DNA from: Thermoproteota archaeon
Lineage (GTDB): Archaea; Thermoproteota; Nitrososphaeria; Nitrososphaerales; Nitrosopumilaceae
Reading direction: 5' to 3'
Length of the DNA: 64,000 nt
Assembly (NCBI GenBank): GCA_003352285.1
Contig: QQVN01000003.1
Coordinates: 558,812-622,811, forward strand
A model generated the notes under the pieces. The model did not search any database. It was not told the origin of the DNA and was given only the letters and a program-made list of their open reading frames with translations. Within the stretch, counting starts at the first letter, position 1, and the number at the start of each line of letters is the position of its first letter. This document shows, one piece after another, positions 16,631 through 25,897 of this stretch. The translations under genes were made by a program, and so were the position numbers.

Positions 16631-18229
16631 CTAGAATACCTCCTTTGGCCTATACTCGCCAAATACTTCACGGAATGTGTTGCTAATCTCACCAGTAGTA
16701 CCATAAGCTTTTGCAGCATCAAGAATGTAAGGCATTAGATTCTCATCAGTATCTGCAACAGATTTTAGCTTTGATAGTGCATCCTCAACTTTTTTGGCAT
16801 TTCTAGATGAGCGAAGTTTTTTGAGATCTTTATTTTGTTGTATCTCTACTTTATCATCAATACGCAATAGTTCGGGTGGTTTTTCATTGGCTTCAATGAA
16901 TTTGTTGACGCCTACAAGGATTCTTTGTTCCTCATCAGCTTCTTTTTTGAGTCGGTATGCATTTTGTCTAATTTCAGATTGGAAGAATCCCTTTTCAATT
17001 GCTTTGATAGAGCCGCCCATCTTCTCAATTTTTTTAAGATAAGTCCAGACTCCATCTTCTATCTCATCACAAAGATACTCAAGATAATGGGAACCAGCCA
17101 TTGGATCAACTGTTTTTGTAATTCCACTCTCATATGCTACAATTTGTTGGGTTCTAAGTGCAATTTTTGCAGACTCTTGTGTTGGTAATGCAAGTGCTTC
17201 GTCTCTGGAGTTTGTATGCAATGATTGTGTTCCGCCAAGTACTGCAGCCATTGATTGAATTGCCACACGAACAATGTTGTTATCTGGTTGCTGAGCAGTA
17301 AGTGACTCCCCACTTGTTTGAGTATGGAATTTTAATTGTAATGATTTTGGATCCTTTGCGTGGAATTTTTCTTTTAGAATTTTTGCATAAACTTTTCTTG
17401 CAACACGAAACTTGGCAATCTCTTCAAAGAATTCTATTGTACAGCAGAAGAAGAATGACAAACGAGGTGCAAAGTCATCAATCTTTAATCCTTGATCCAG
17501 ACATGTCTGAATATATGCAATTGCGTTTGCCAGGGTAAATGCAACTTCTTGTGTTGCAGTAGAGCCTGCTTCTCTCATATGGTATCCAGATATAGACACA
17601 GGATACCACTGTGGTACTTTTTTAGCACAATAACCAATCATGTCACCAATAATTCTCATAGAGGGTTGTGGTGGATAGATGTAGGTATTTCTTGCAATGT
17701 ACTCTTTGAGGATATCATTTTGGGTTGTACCACGTAGTTGTTCGCTTGATGAACCCTGGGATTCCCCTACTGCGATATAATATGCAAGTAATGTAGATGC
17801 AGTTGAATTAATTGTCATAGAAGAGCTAACCTTACCTAAGGGAATTCCATCAAAAGCAGTCATCATGTCTTTTAGAGAAGCAATAGAAACTCCAACTTTT
17901 CCAACTTCACCTTCTGCTTGAGGAGAATCTGGGTCGTGCCCAATTTGAGTTGGTAAATCAAATGCCATGCTAAGGCCCGTCTGTCCTTTTTCTAACATGA
18001 ACTTGAAGCGTTCATTTGTTAGCTTTGCATCACCAAATCCAGAGTACTGACGCATAGTCCAGAATCTATCTCGATACATTCCTGCATGTATGCCACGAGT
18101 AAATGGATAGACTCCAGGTTCTTCCTTCTTTGTCTTCTTTGAAGACTTGTGAAAGACACGTTTTACTGGGATGTTAGAATCAGTTACAAATTGCTTTTCA
18201 GGAGTTTTTGATTTTGCCATTTGAATCAC
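16631..18229 (-). CDS. mcmA1: Methylmalonyl-CoA mutase, large (catalytic) subunit
   Basis: Substrate-binding TIM-barrel subunit of B12-dependent mutase (532 residues), which rearranges methylmalonyl-CoA to succinyl-CoA. Recognised by PFTRG, MYRDRFWTMRQYSGFG, QNDILKEYIARNTYIYPPQP and GGTQSLHTNSRDEALALP. Arg180 in IARNTY, a substrate-carboxylate contact, is kept. The Tyr that bacterial and human mutases have three residues after TRG (GPYPTMY) is replaced here by His48 (GIHAGMY). The B12-binding part is a separate gene at 22167. It starts at GTG 18229, overlapping the MeaB stop by four bases, or ATG 18220. Confidence 0.93.
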   Translation of the reverse strand: MIQMAKSKTPEKQFVTDSNIPVKRVFHKSSKKTKKEEPGVYPFTRGIHAGMYRDRFWTMRQYSGFGDAKLTNERFKFMLEKGQTGLSMAFDLPTQIGHDPDSPQAEGEVGKVGVSIASLKDMMTAFDGIPLGKVSSSMTINSTASTLLAYYIAVGESQGSSSEQLRGTTQNDILKEYIARNTYIYPPQPSMRIIGDMIGYCAKKVPQWYPVSISGYHMREAGSTATQEVAFTLANAIAYIQTCLDQGLKIDDFAPRLSFFFCCTIEFFEEIAKFRVARKVYAKILKEKFHAKDPKSLQLKFHTQTSGESLTAQQPDNNIVRVAIQSMAAVLGGTQSLHTNSRDEALALPTQESAKIALRTQQIVAYESGITKTVDPMAGSHYLEYLCDEIEDGVWTYLKKIEKMGGSIKAIEKGFFQSEIRQNAYRLKKEADEEQRILVGVNKFIEANEKPPELLRIDDKVEIQQNKDLKKLRSSRNAKKVEDALSKLKSVADTDENLMPYILDAAKAYGTTGEISNTFREVFGEYRPKEVF

Positions 18230-19143
18230 TTTAACAATGCTTTTGTAATTTTATCTCCAGCTTCAAAGGGATTAATCTCACGTGCTTGTAATTTTTTAAG
18301 ATATTTTGCATAGGTTTTATCAGAATTCAACAACGTAGTAATTTTTTCGTTAATGTTATTTAAAACAATATCTTTTAGCTCCGATTCTAATTGGCTCAGT
18401 TCTTGCTTCTTTTTTGTTTTCTTCTTTAAAGCCATTAATTCTTTGAGCTTCTTTGCAAATTCAGATATTCCCTTGTTCTTTTTTGTTGACGTCTTTAAGA
18501 TGATAGGATTTTTTTCTGATGCTCCAATATAATCTCGTACTGCATCATATAGCTGAGATGCCCCATCCAAATCGCTTTTGTTTACAAGATAGACATCTCC
18601 AATCTCAGTTAATCCCGCCTTTATGGTTTGAATGCTATCTCCAGTGTGAGGATTAAAGACTACAACTGTAATATCGGCAATATTGGAAATTTCAATCTCA
18701 GTTTGGCCAGCACCCACACTTTCTATAATTATTGGGTTAAAGCCAGCATATTCTAAGACACGAATGCTATTTCTGACTGAATGAGATACTGCTCCAGTTG
18801 CGCCCCTAGATGCAATGCTTCGGATATAGGTGCCAGAATCAGTGGATTCAGTCATTCTAACTCTATCGCCTAAAATTGCACCACCGGTCACATGACTAGT
18901 AGGATCCACAGCGAGAACGGCAGGCTTGGTTCCCAATTTTCGAAGCTCTACTGAAGTCACATTGATTAAAGAACTCTTTCCTGCTCCAGCTGGTCCGGTA
19001 ATTCCAATTATTGATGAGTTTCCAGTTTTTGAAAATATTTGCTTGATGAGTTTTCTTGCTTCTTTTTGATCATTTTCTATTATTGATATCGCCTTTGCTA
19101 TTGCGCCACGTTTACCTTTTTTGAGGTCAGTTAGCAGTGTCAA
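18226..19143 (-). CDS. meaB: MeaB/ArgK-type GTPase, mutase chaperone
   Basis: G3E-family P-loop GTPase of 305 residues that loads and protects the B12 cofactor of methylmalonyl-CoA mutase. Walker A GPAGAGKSS is at 50-58. Other markers are LAVDPTSHVTGGAILGDRVRM, the base-specific NKSD and ESVGAGQTEIEI. The C-terminal dimerisation arm is Lys-rich (about 235-250). First gene of the meaB-mcmA1-mce operon on the minus strand, and coupled to mcmA1 by a four-base overlap. Confidence 0.93.
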   Translation of the reverse strand: MTLLTDLKKGKRGAIAKAISIIENDQKEARKLIKQIFSKTGNSSIIGITGPAGAGKSSLINVTSVELRKLGTKPAVLAVDPTSHVTGGAILGDRVRMTESTDSGTYIRSIASRGATGAVSHSVRNSIRVLEYAGFNPIIIESVGAGQTEIEISNIADITVVVFNPHTGDSIQTIKAGLTEIGDVYLVNKSDLDGASQLYDAVRDYIGASEKNPIILKTSTKKNKGISEFAKKLKELMALKKKTKKKQELSQLESELKDIVLNNINEKITTLLNSDKTYAKYLKKLQAREINPFEAGDKITKALLK

Positions 19144-19185
19144 TGTCTGAAGTTAATTTTCCCACAATAAATTCTTGTATGTTCT

Positions 19186-19593
19186 TTAAGTACTAAATAT
19201 GACTGAAGGTACATCATCACCTACAGAGTGAATCTCGGTCTTTAGTTCAATTGTCCCAAAATCAGGATGATTAATTTTTAAAACAATTGGATGAATAGAC
19301 CAACCATATTTTGGAGGTTCAGAAAATAAGACACGCTCGACAAACTGATAATCATCAAAAGTTTTTTGGTATGAATCTTCCATTCCCAATATCTCCATTA
19401 TAACAGATGAGGTTCTTTGTGTTTTATCTGCAAAGATTATTTCGGCGTACTGTTCCTCAGGATAATACGTGGCATCAATAGAAAATGATTCTCTAAGTCT
19501 TTGGTGATCAGGGGATTCTGCAGTGATTAAAAATAAAATTGCAAGAGAAGATAAAGCTAAAACAGACAATAAAGGAAAAATTTTTTTTGGCAT
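19186..19593 (-). CDS. Hypothetical exported or membrane-anchored protein
   Basis: 135 residues with an N-terminal hydrophobic helix (about 6-24) after MPKK, so secreted or anchored. The rest is beta-strand-like with no cysteines and no motif I know (SIDATYYPEEQYAEIIF, YGWSIHPIVLKINHPDFG). It sits between the MeaB gene and the aminopeptidase, five bases after the aminopeptidase stop on the same strand. A link to the peptidase is possible but not shown. Confidence 0.6.
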   Translation of the reverse strand: MPKKIFPLLSVLALSSLAILFLITAESPDHQRLRESFSIDATYYPEEQYAEIIFADKTQRTSSVIMEILGMEDSYQKTFDDYQFVERVLFSEPPKYGWSIHPIVLKINHPDFGTIELKTEIHSVGDDVPSVIFST

Positions 19594-19598
19594 AAACT

Positions 19599-22097
19599 CT
19601 AGTTGAATTCAGTTCTTAGCTGTTTTAAGAATTTAGAATGAATTTGGATTATTTCAAGTGTTTGCTCTAAAGTTCTCTCAGTACCAGGAGTAGGATTTTG
19701 TTTGAAAAACCTGCGAATTTCTTTTTCCATTGATTCATCTGCAACAAGTGAAATACTTGCAACAATTCTATTAAACAAAGGATTGCCATGTCCAACTTTT
19801 TTGCTCAATGATCTCCAATTCTTTTTTAGCCAAGGCCAAAGAATTTTTTTGCCTGCCTGATTGTTTGCTACGCGAATTATAGGAAGCTGCATGTTTTGTG
19901 AACGAACTGCGGGGGTTTGAGAGAATGCCAGTGATTTTAAGAGTAATTTTTCATCATTAAAGCTACACATTGCCCCAAGGAATCGAAGTTTCTCTTCCTG
20001 GGTACTGGTCTTATTGTAAAGATGGGTTAGTTTTTGATGCATCTTTGAGTCACCTGCCAAAGCAACTAAAGAGTACACAGTATCCCTTAAATCTGGACGT
20101 AACGAGGAGGGATTTTTGAGGAATTTCTGGAATCTGATTTTGGATTCTTCGATTACTTCTTCATTGCCTAATTTACCTAGTGCGTGTATTGCAAAGCTTC
20201 GCAACAATGCATCTGTATGATTTTCTTTTGGTTTAGGATCCCATCCTAATCGATTAAATATTTTCTCAAAGTAATTTCTTGCATACTCCTTGATAATTGG
20301 ATTAAAAGATTCGCCAATTGTTCTATCGTATAATGAATATAGGTTATTTGCAACATTTACGGAGGAAAGATAATTCTCCTCATCATGATATGCATCAGTA
20401 AAGTCAAGATAGTTCTGGAGAGATTCATCACCTGAAACACATAATGCAAATAGATCATTTTGGATAGCCCATCTATCAATATGAGAAATTGATTTGTTAT
20501 CAACAAGCATTTTTAGATCAATTAGCATTCCTTCATCATATTTTACTCGGTAGAATCCATGTCGTCCTGAATTAATCACAACACCATTTTGTGAATTGAT
20601 TTTAATCTTATCACTTTTCTTTGTAAGTAATTTCTTTACATCTTTTTTATCAGAGTGAAGAGTGATTGGAACATGCCAAAGTCCTTTGTTGGTACCTTTT
20701 GCATTTAGAAGAAATCTTTTTTGTGATAAAATCAATAATGAATCTTTTTGGTTAACTTCAACTACGGGGAATCCGATTTGTTTTATCCATGAATCCATCA
20801 TTGCACGTACAGGAAGTTTTGAAACTTTACCGATTGCATCCCACAGGTCATATCCAGCAGCGTTTTTGTATTTGTGCTTTGTCAAATAATGTTTCAAACC
20901 ATTTCTGAAATTTTTCTCACCGACATAGTTTTCTAGCATACGCAAGACACATCCTCCTTTATCATAGGATATTGCATCAAATATCTCCCGAATCTCAGAT
21001 GGAGAGTTTACCTTTACATCAATTGGGTGAGATGATTTTAGGGAATCAAGTCCCATTGCAACATTCATTGCATCTTCGACAAACTGGTCCCAAAGTTCCC
21101 ATTCAGGATAGAATTTATCCACGAATTTTGTGGCCATATACGTAGCAAAGCTCTCATTTAGCCACAAATCATTCCACCATTTCATGGTGACAAGGTTGCC
21201 AAACCATTGATGGGCAATCTCATGAGATATTACTTCTGCAATGAACTGCTTTGTTTTTGTCGAAGATACCTTTGGATCATAAAGTAAAATTGTCTCCCTA
21301 AATGTAATAGCGCCCCAATTTTCCATAGCACCTGCTGCAAAGTCAGGAATTGCGATGAGATCAAGTTTAGGTAATGGATATTTTATGCCAAAATAATTTT
21401 CGTATGATTTTAATAATTTTTTTCCAAGTTCTAAGGAAAACTTTCCTTGGGAACGTTTTCCTTTTGTGGTGATAACACGAACTTCAGTTTTTCCAATTTT
21501 TCCTCTGAGGTACTCAAATTCACCAACTCCAAGATAAACCAAATATGTTGACATTGTTGGAGTTTGTGAAAATACATAACGAATTTTGTCTCTAATTTTT
21601 TGTTTTGATTTGACTGGCATGTTTGAGATTGCCGTGAAGTTTTTTGCTACAACAAGGGAGATTTCAAAGGTTGCTTTTGATTGTGGTTCATCCCAGCATG
21701 GAAAAGCTCTGCGAGCATCTGCTGCCTCAAACTGTGTTGTCGCAAGATATTTTGTCTTTCCATTGACTTCATATTTGCTGCGATAAAACCCAAGCAGTCT
21801 ATCATTTAATATGCCTGTAAAATCAATGAAGAGATTTGCATGGCCACTAATCTTTTTTGCTAGTTTTATTGTCAGTTCCTCTGTTTTTGAATTAACTTTA
21901 GGAGTTGCTCTAATGGTTTCACCTTTGAATTCAACATGGCATTTTTTGATCTTGAGCTCTGCAGCATGTAGTGTAATCGAATTTGTAGGCCTCTTGCACT
22001 GAATTGATATGTTCTCCCTTCCTTCAAAGGTGAATTTTTTCAGATCCGGAGTAAATTCAAGACTGTAATTTAATGGAGAAGCGCTCACGCATGGCAT
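19599..22097 (-). CDS. M1-family zinc aminopeptidase (tricorn F2/F3-like)
   Basis: Cytosolic aminopeptidase of 832 residues that trims peptides from the proteasome or tricorn. GAMENWG is the exopeptidase motif. The zinc site HEIAHQW (His292, Glu293, His296) is followed by the third ligand in NESFATYM. The C-terminal helical domain, about 430 residues, is complete. I set the start at ATG 22097 (MPCVSASPLNYSLEF), because a longer frame up to 22175 would cross the start of the divergent mutase B12 subunit and has no homologous look. No signal peptide. Confidence 0.92.
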   Translation of the reverse strand: MPCVSASPLNYSLEFTPDLKKFTFEGRENISIQCKRPTNSITLHAAELKIKKCHVEFKGETIRATPKVNSKTEELTIKLAKKISGHANLFIDFTGILNDRLLGFYRSKYEVNGKTKYLATTQFEAADARRAFPCWDEPQSKATFEISLVVAKNFTAISNMPVKSKQKIRDKIRYVFSQTPTMSTYLVYLGVGEFEYLRGKIGKTEVRVITTKGKRSQGKFSLELGKKLLKSYENYFGIKYPLPKLDLIAIPDFAAGAMENWGAITFRETILLYDPKVSSTKTKQFIAEVISHEIAHQWFGNLVTMKWWNDLWLNESFATYMATKFVDKFYPEWELWDQFVEDAMNVAMGLDSLKSSHPIDVKVNSPSEIREIFDAISYDKGGCVLRMLENYVGEKNFRNGLKHYLTKHKYKNAAGYDLWDAIGKVSKLPVRAMMDSWIKQIGFPVVEVNQKDSLLILSQKRFLLNAKGTNKGLWHVPITLHSDKKDVKKLLTKKSDKIKINSQNGVVINSGRHGFYRVKYDEGMLIDLKMLVDNKSISHIDRWAIQNDLFALCVSGDESLQNYLDFTDAYHDEENYLSSVNVANNLYSLYDRTIGESFNPIIKEYARNYFEKIFNRLGWDPKPKENHTDALLRSFAIHALGKLGNEEVIEESKIRFQKFLKNPSSLRPDLRDTVYSLVALAGDSKMHQKLTHLYNKTSTQEEKLRFLGAMCSFNDEKLLLKSLAFSQTPAVRSQNMQLPIIRVANNQAGKKILWPWLKKNWRSLSKKVGHGNPLFNRIVASISLVADESMEKEIRRFFKQNPTPGTERTLEQTLEIIQIHSKFLKQLRTEFN

Positions 22098-22138
22098 TCT
22101 CAAATAGGCTTTATGTACATTTAGGAATTGAAAAAAGG

Positions 22139-22147
22139 CTTTAAAAT
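22139..22147 (+). promoter_or_regulatory. TATA box of mcmA2
   Basis: CTTTAAAAT-type box with centre about 25 bases before ATG 22167. It places the mutase small-subunit start at 22167 and rules out the upstream in-frame TTG at 22128. Confidence 0.55.
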
Positions 22148-22166
22148 AGAAAAAATATTGATAATT

Positions 22167-22589
22167 ATGAAACAAAAAATGGCATCAAGAAGAGTCAAAA
22201 TTCTAGTAGCAAAACTAGGACTAGATGGTCATGATAGAGGAGCATTAGTTTTATGCCGTGCGTTTAGGGATGCTGGAATGGAGGTAATCTATTCAGGATT
22301 ATTTGCCACACCATCAAGAATAGCACAAATTGCAGAAGACGAAGATGTTGATGCCATTGCATTAAGCCTACTCAATGGAGCACACAATACACTATTTCCT
22401 AGAGTTGTAAAGGAGTTAAAAAAGAAGGGAATTAAAGACGTTCTAGTTCTAGGAGGCGGCGTCATACCCGAAGAGGACAAAAAAGGACTTGAAAAAGGAG
22501 GAATTGACGGAGTATTTGGTCCAGGCACACCACTTCCAACAATAATCGATTACATTACAAAGGGCGTTTCAAAATTAAGAAAAATATAA
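22167..22589 (+). CDS. mcmA2: Methylmalonyl-CoA mutase, B12-binding small subunit
   Basis: Cobalamin-binding subunit of 140 residues. The base-off/His-on motif is GLDGHDRG near residue 20. ALSLLNGAH and VLVLGGGVIPEED complete the B12 fold. It pairs with the TIM-barrel subunit encoded at 16631-18229, as in other archaea where the mutase is split in two genes. Here the halves are also on opposite strands and separated by an aminopeptidase gene. The start follows from TATA spacing; ATG 22182 is a second option. Confidence 0.93.
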   Translation: MKQKMASRRVKILVAKLGLDGHDRGALVLCRAFRDAGMEVIYSGLFATPSRIAQIAEDEDVDAIALSLLNGAHNTLFPRVVKELKKKGIKDVLVLGGGVIPEEDKKGLEKGGIDGVFGPGTPLPTIIDYITKGVSKLRKI

Positions 22590-22593
22590 AAAA

Positions 22594-23592
22594 TTATTCT
22601 GTGGAATCAGGCCACATCATTTTTCGCATCTGTTTGCCAACTTTTTCAATCTGATGTGCATCGGTTTCTTTCATGTATCTATCAAAAGCATTTTTGCCGT
22701 TCTTCTTGTATTCGCTAATCCATTCTTCGTTAAATGTTCCATCTTGGATCATCTTTAGTACTTTTTTCATTTCCTCTTTGTTTGAAGCATTCATGACCAT
22801 TGGTCCACGTGTTAGTCCACCATATCTTGCAGTTTCACTAACTCGTCTCCACATTCCATTGATACCATATCGTTGAATCATATCAACAATTAGTTTTAGT
22901 TCATGAAGTACCTCAAAGTATGCAATCTCTGGTTGATAACCTGCTTCAACTAATGTCTCAAATGCATTTTGTATCATAGATGCGGCACCACCACAAAGGT
23001 CTGCTTGTTCTCCAAACCAATCAGTTTCAACTTCTTCTTTGAATGTAGTTTGAATTAATCCTGCTCTTGCACTACCAATTGCTTTTGCAATACCTAGTGT
23101 TCTATCCCAAGCTTTTCCTGTATGATCTTGGTGTACTGCAACAATTGATGGAGTTCCAAAATTCTCTAGATAAGTTTCACGAACTTTAGAGCCAGGTCCT
23201 TTTGGTGCAACCATTATGATATCAACATTTTTTGGTGCATCAATCCATCTCCAATGAATAGCTGCTGCATGAGAAAATGACAAAGCTTTTCCTTCTGAGA
23301 GATTAGGTCCGATTTCATCTTTGTATACTTGGGCCTGAATCATATCTGGAAGTAACACATGAATGATATCTGCTTGTTTGCATGCATCAGAAACTGACAT
23401 TACCTTATGACCATCAGATTCAGCTTTGCTCCAGCTTTTCCCCCCTTTCTTGAGTCCTACGATGACCTTTAGTCCAGAGTCTTTCATGTTGTTTGCCTGA
23501 GCATCGCCTTGAATTCCATAGCCAATCACTGCAATAGTTTGATTCTTTATTGGATCCAAACTAATATCAGCATCTTTCCATGTTTTTGCCAT
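22594..23592 (-). CDS. ilvC: Ketol-acid reductoisomerase
   Basis: Second common step of valine, leucine and isoleucine synthesis: Mg-dependent methyl or ethyl migration, then NAD(P)H reduction. 332 residues, class I length. Rossmann GYGIQGDAQANN near residue 25, SFSHAAAIHW and APKGPG follow, and the catalytic knot includes ETDWFGEQADLCGG and YFEVLHELKLIVD. Start ATG 23592 fits a TTAATATT box 25-28 bases upstream. Convergent with mcmA2, with only four bases between the stops. Confidence 0.96.
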   Translation of the reverse strand: MAKTWKDADISLDPIKNQTIAVIGYGIQGDAQANNMKDSGLKVIVGLKKGGKSWSKAESDGHKVMSVSDACKQADIIHVLLPDMIQAQVYKDEIGPNLSEGKALSFSHAAAIHWRWIDAPKNVDIIMVAPKGPGSKVRETYLENFGTPSIVAVHQDHTGKAWDRTLGIAKAIGSARAGLIQTTFKEEVETDWFGEQADLCGGAASMIQNAFETLVEAGYQPEIAYFEVLHELKLIVDMIQRYGINGMWRRVSETARYGGLTRGPMVMNASNKEEMKKVLKMIQDGTFNEEWISEYKKNGKNAFDRYMKETDAHQIEKVGKQMRKMMWPDSTE

Positions 23593-23667
23593 AATTAGCC
23601 TCAAAATCTTGCAAATATTAACTAAAGCGTATTAGGTTACGAAAAATTTGATGGTTCAAAATCAACA

Positions 23668-23880
23668 TCAAGCGCTAGGGGTATAACTTTTCTGTGTAGA
23701 ATCAATCATAGTAAAAATTACGCCGATTGTAGTGACCAACCCACCCACAACTATGAAATATTGACTACCAATCCACTTGTTCGATAAGACTGCGGGGTTC
23801 ACTATGCCATACAAAATTGTCAGCACCCCAATTATAGACACCAGTAATGGAAGTTTTTTTTCAAAAATGCTTTGATTCAT
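23668..23880 (-). CDS. Small two-helix membrane protein
   Basis: 70 residues with two clear membrane helices (about 11-28 and 41-60) joined by a short loop and ending in a polar tail (TQKSYTPSA). No family recognised. It lies alone between ilvC and the antiporter, on the same strand as both. Confidence 0.5.
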   Translation of the reverse strand: MNQSIFEKKLPLLVSIIGVLTILYGIVNPAVLSNKWIGSQYFIVVGGLVTTIGVIFTMIDSTQKSYTPSA

Positions 23881-23964
23881 TTCAATTTCTCATTAAAAAT
23901 GATTAAAGCAGAAATTGTCTACATTTGTTGATATTTGATTTAAGATTTGGATATATGTGAAAGA

Positions 23965-25791
23965 TTAATTTTTTGGATCAGTCTCTTCAGGTTTTTTAAA
24001 ATCATCCTCATCATTGTCTTGTGAGGAAATCCAATTATCAAATAGATGCGTCCTGGTTATTCTTCGCATGACAATAAAGGTATCCAGCATTAATGGAATT
24101 ATTGCAATAAAGCCTATAGTTGAAATTATGACCTTGTCGTTTTCTGATTCAAAATCTACAAAAGTAATGAATACTGCAACTAATGCCAGTATCAATCCCA
24201 TAAACAAAATATTTCGAATTACTCTGTGAACGGGCTTGGTAACTAGCTGTTTTCCATCAGGTGCAAAATTAACAGTAATCGCATCAGATATGTTTGTGAT
24301 AATATTTTCAGTTTTTCCAACAAGCGAAAAAACAGGGTAAACTAAAATCACTGCCGTCAAAATTCCGAGAAAGATTGATGGATCCATAAAGAATGGAACA
24401 TCAGGATTCTCCAAAAGGGAAATGATATCGGATGAAAAATAATCCATAACAACTAGAATAGTTACTATTATGATGAAATGAACTAGAAAGTTTGGTCCGT
24501 GTTTTTTGATATTGCTAATGTTTTTAATTTTTGAAGGTTTGCCTGTCTCATCAAGTGCAGAGCCAGCTCGGATGAATCGGCCTGCAAGGAAAATACCATC
24601 AAGTAATTTTACTGGAATGATTGACCTTTGATCTGCAACTGTTGGTAGTGCACGCAATAAAAGTGGCATTGCAAGCATTGTAACTAGTGCAACAACTATT
24701 GTAACAGGATATATTGATTCATTGATGCTTCCACTGTCTACTCCCAATTTAGCTATAATGAATGAAAATTCACCTATCGGAATCATCATTACGCCTATGG
24801 TTGATGCACTAAGGAATTTGTTTCCAGATAGTGATGCAGCAAACATGTTTCCAACAAATTTTCCAACAATAGCAACGGCAACTACTGGAATTGCAATCCA
24901 AATGGCATTTGGAATAAGTGTAATGTCTACAAGCATTCCTATAGATACAAAAAATATTATGATGAAAAAATCCTTTAATGGTAGAATCTTGTGAGTTACC
25001 GATTCTGAAAACTTTGATGATGCAATTATCATTCCCATTAGGAATGCTCCAACAGCACTGCTAAGACCTAGGAAATGTGCTAAAACTGATAACCCAAATG
25101 CAAGTGCCAAAGCAGTTACAAACTGTGCTTCTTCCATCTTGATTTTGCTTACATGCTCTAATAGTCGCGGAATTACTTTGATTCCAATTGCAAAGGTTAA
25201 GACAAAAAATACAACGCTTTGAATAATTATCAAACCAAAATCAGTCAATGCGAACCCAGACCCCTTTGAGGCATTACCCAATAGAGTCAAAAGTAAAACA
25301 GCAGCAAGGTCCTCAATTATTAGTATAGTTACAACGGTATTCCATTCTTTAGTGTTGACAAGATTAAGATCCCGAAGGAATCTAAGAGAGATAGCGGTAC
25401 TGGTAATTGCAAGAATGCTTCCCAAAAATAATGCTTCAAGATGTGTCCATTCAAATGCCATTCCAAGTATGTATCCTGCAGCAAATACTATTGCTAGTTG
25501 TACCGTCCCAATGATAATTCCGTTTAATCCAACATCTCTTAATTTCTGGATGCTAAATTCCAAACCAACAACAAAAAGCAAAATAATAATTCCAAATTCT
25601 GCCAACAAGTTGATTAATTCTGTATCAGTTACCACCCCAAGACCAAACGGGCCTGCGATTATTCCTATCAAAATGAATCCGATAATTGTTGGGAATTTTA
25701 TCTTGTGCATCAACCATGCACAAAGCATGCCTCCTCCAAACAAGACTGTAAGTAAACTTAGGAATTCAGTTACTCCGGCAGATACCACCAT
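23965..25791 (-). CDS. CPA2 cation/proton antiporter (Kef type)
   Basis: Membrane exchanger of 608 residues. The first 390 residues form the sodium/proton exchanger fold: GIIAGPFGLGVV, FVVGLEFS, STAISLRFL and the ion-binding TILIIEDLAAV. The C-terminal 200 residues do not show the TrkA-N regulatory domain of KefB; instead there are four more hydrophobic segments and an acidic tail. Likely moves sodium or potassium against protons for pH and salt balance. A second, shorter CPA2 protein is encoded at 50235. Confidence 0.88.
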   Translation of the reverse strand: MVVSAGVTEFLSLLTVLFGGGMLCAWLMHKIKFPTIIGFILIGIIAGPFGLGVVTDTELINLLAEFGIIILLFVVGLEFSIQKLRDVGLNGIIIGTVQLAIVFAAGYILGMAFEWTHLEALFLGSILAITSTAISLRFLRDLNLVNTKEWNTVVTILIIEDLAAVLLLTLLGNASKGSGFALTDFGLIIIQSVVFFVLTFAIGIKVIPRLLEHVSKIKMEEAQFVTALALAFGLSVLAHFLGLSSAVGAFLMGMIIASSKFSESVTHKILPLKDFFIIIFFVSIGMLVDITLIPNAIWIAIPVVAVAIVGKFVGNMFAASLSGNKFLSASTIGVMMIPIGEFSFIIAKLGVDSGSINESIYPVTIVVALVTMLAMPLLLRALPTVADQRSIIPVKLLDGIFLAGRFIRAGSALDETGKPSKIKNISNIKKHGPNFLVHFIIIVTILVVMDYFSSDIISLLENPDVPFFMDPSIFLGILTAVILVYPVFSLVGKTENIITNISDAITVNFAPDGKQLVTKPVHRVIRNILFMGLILALVAVFITFVDFESENDKVIISTIGFIAIIPLMLDTFIVMRRITRTHLFDNWISSQDNDEDDFKKPEETDPKN

Positions 25792-25897
25792 AATAGTTTG
25801 AAATTAGTATAATTAAACCATAACAGCAAATCAGATTCAAATGTAGATCTTTAAAAAATATCTGATTTGATGTAGGTGTAAAAAAATGAATTTTTGA

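Noticed and set aside
23965..25791. TrkA-type regulatory domain on the large antiporter
   Set aside because: The C-terminal region has more hydrophobic segments but no Rossmann GxGxxG.
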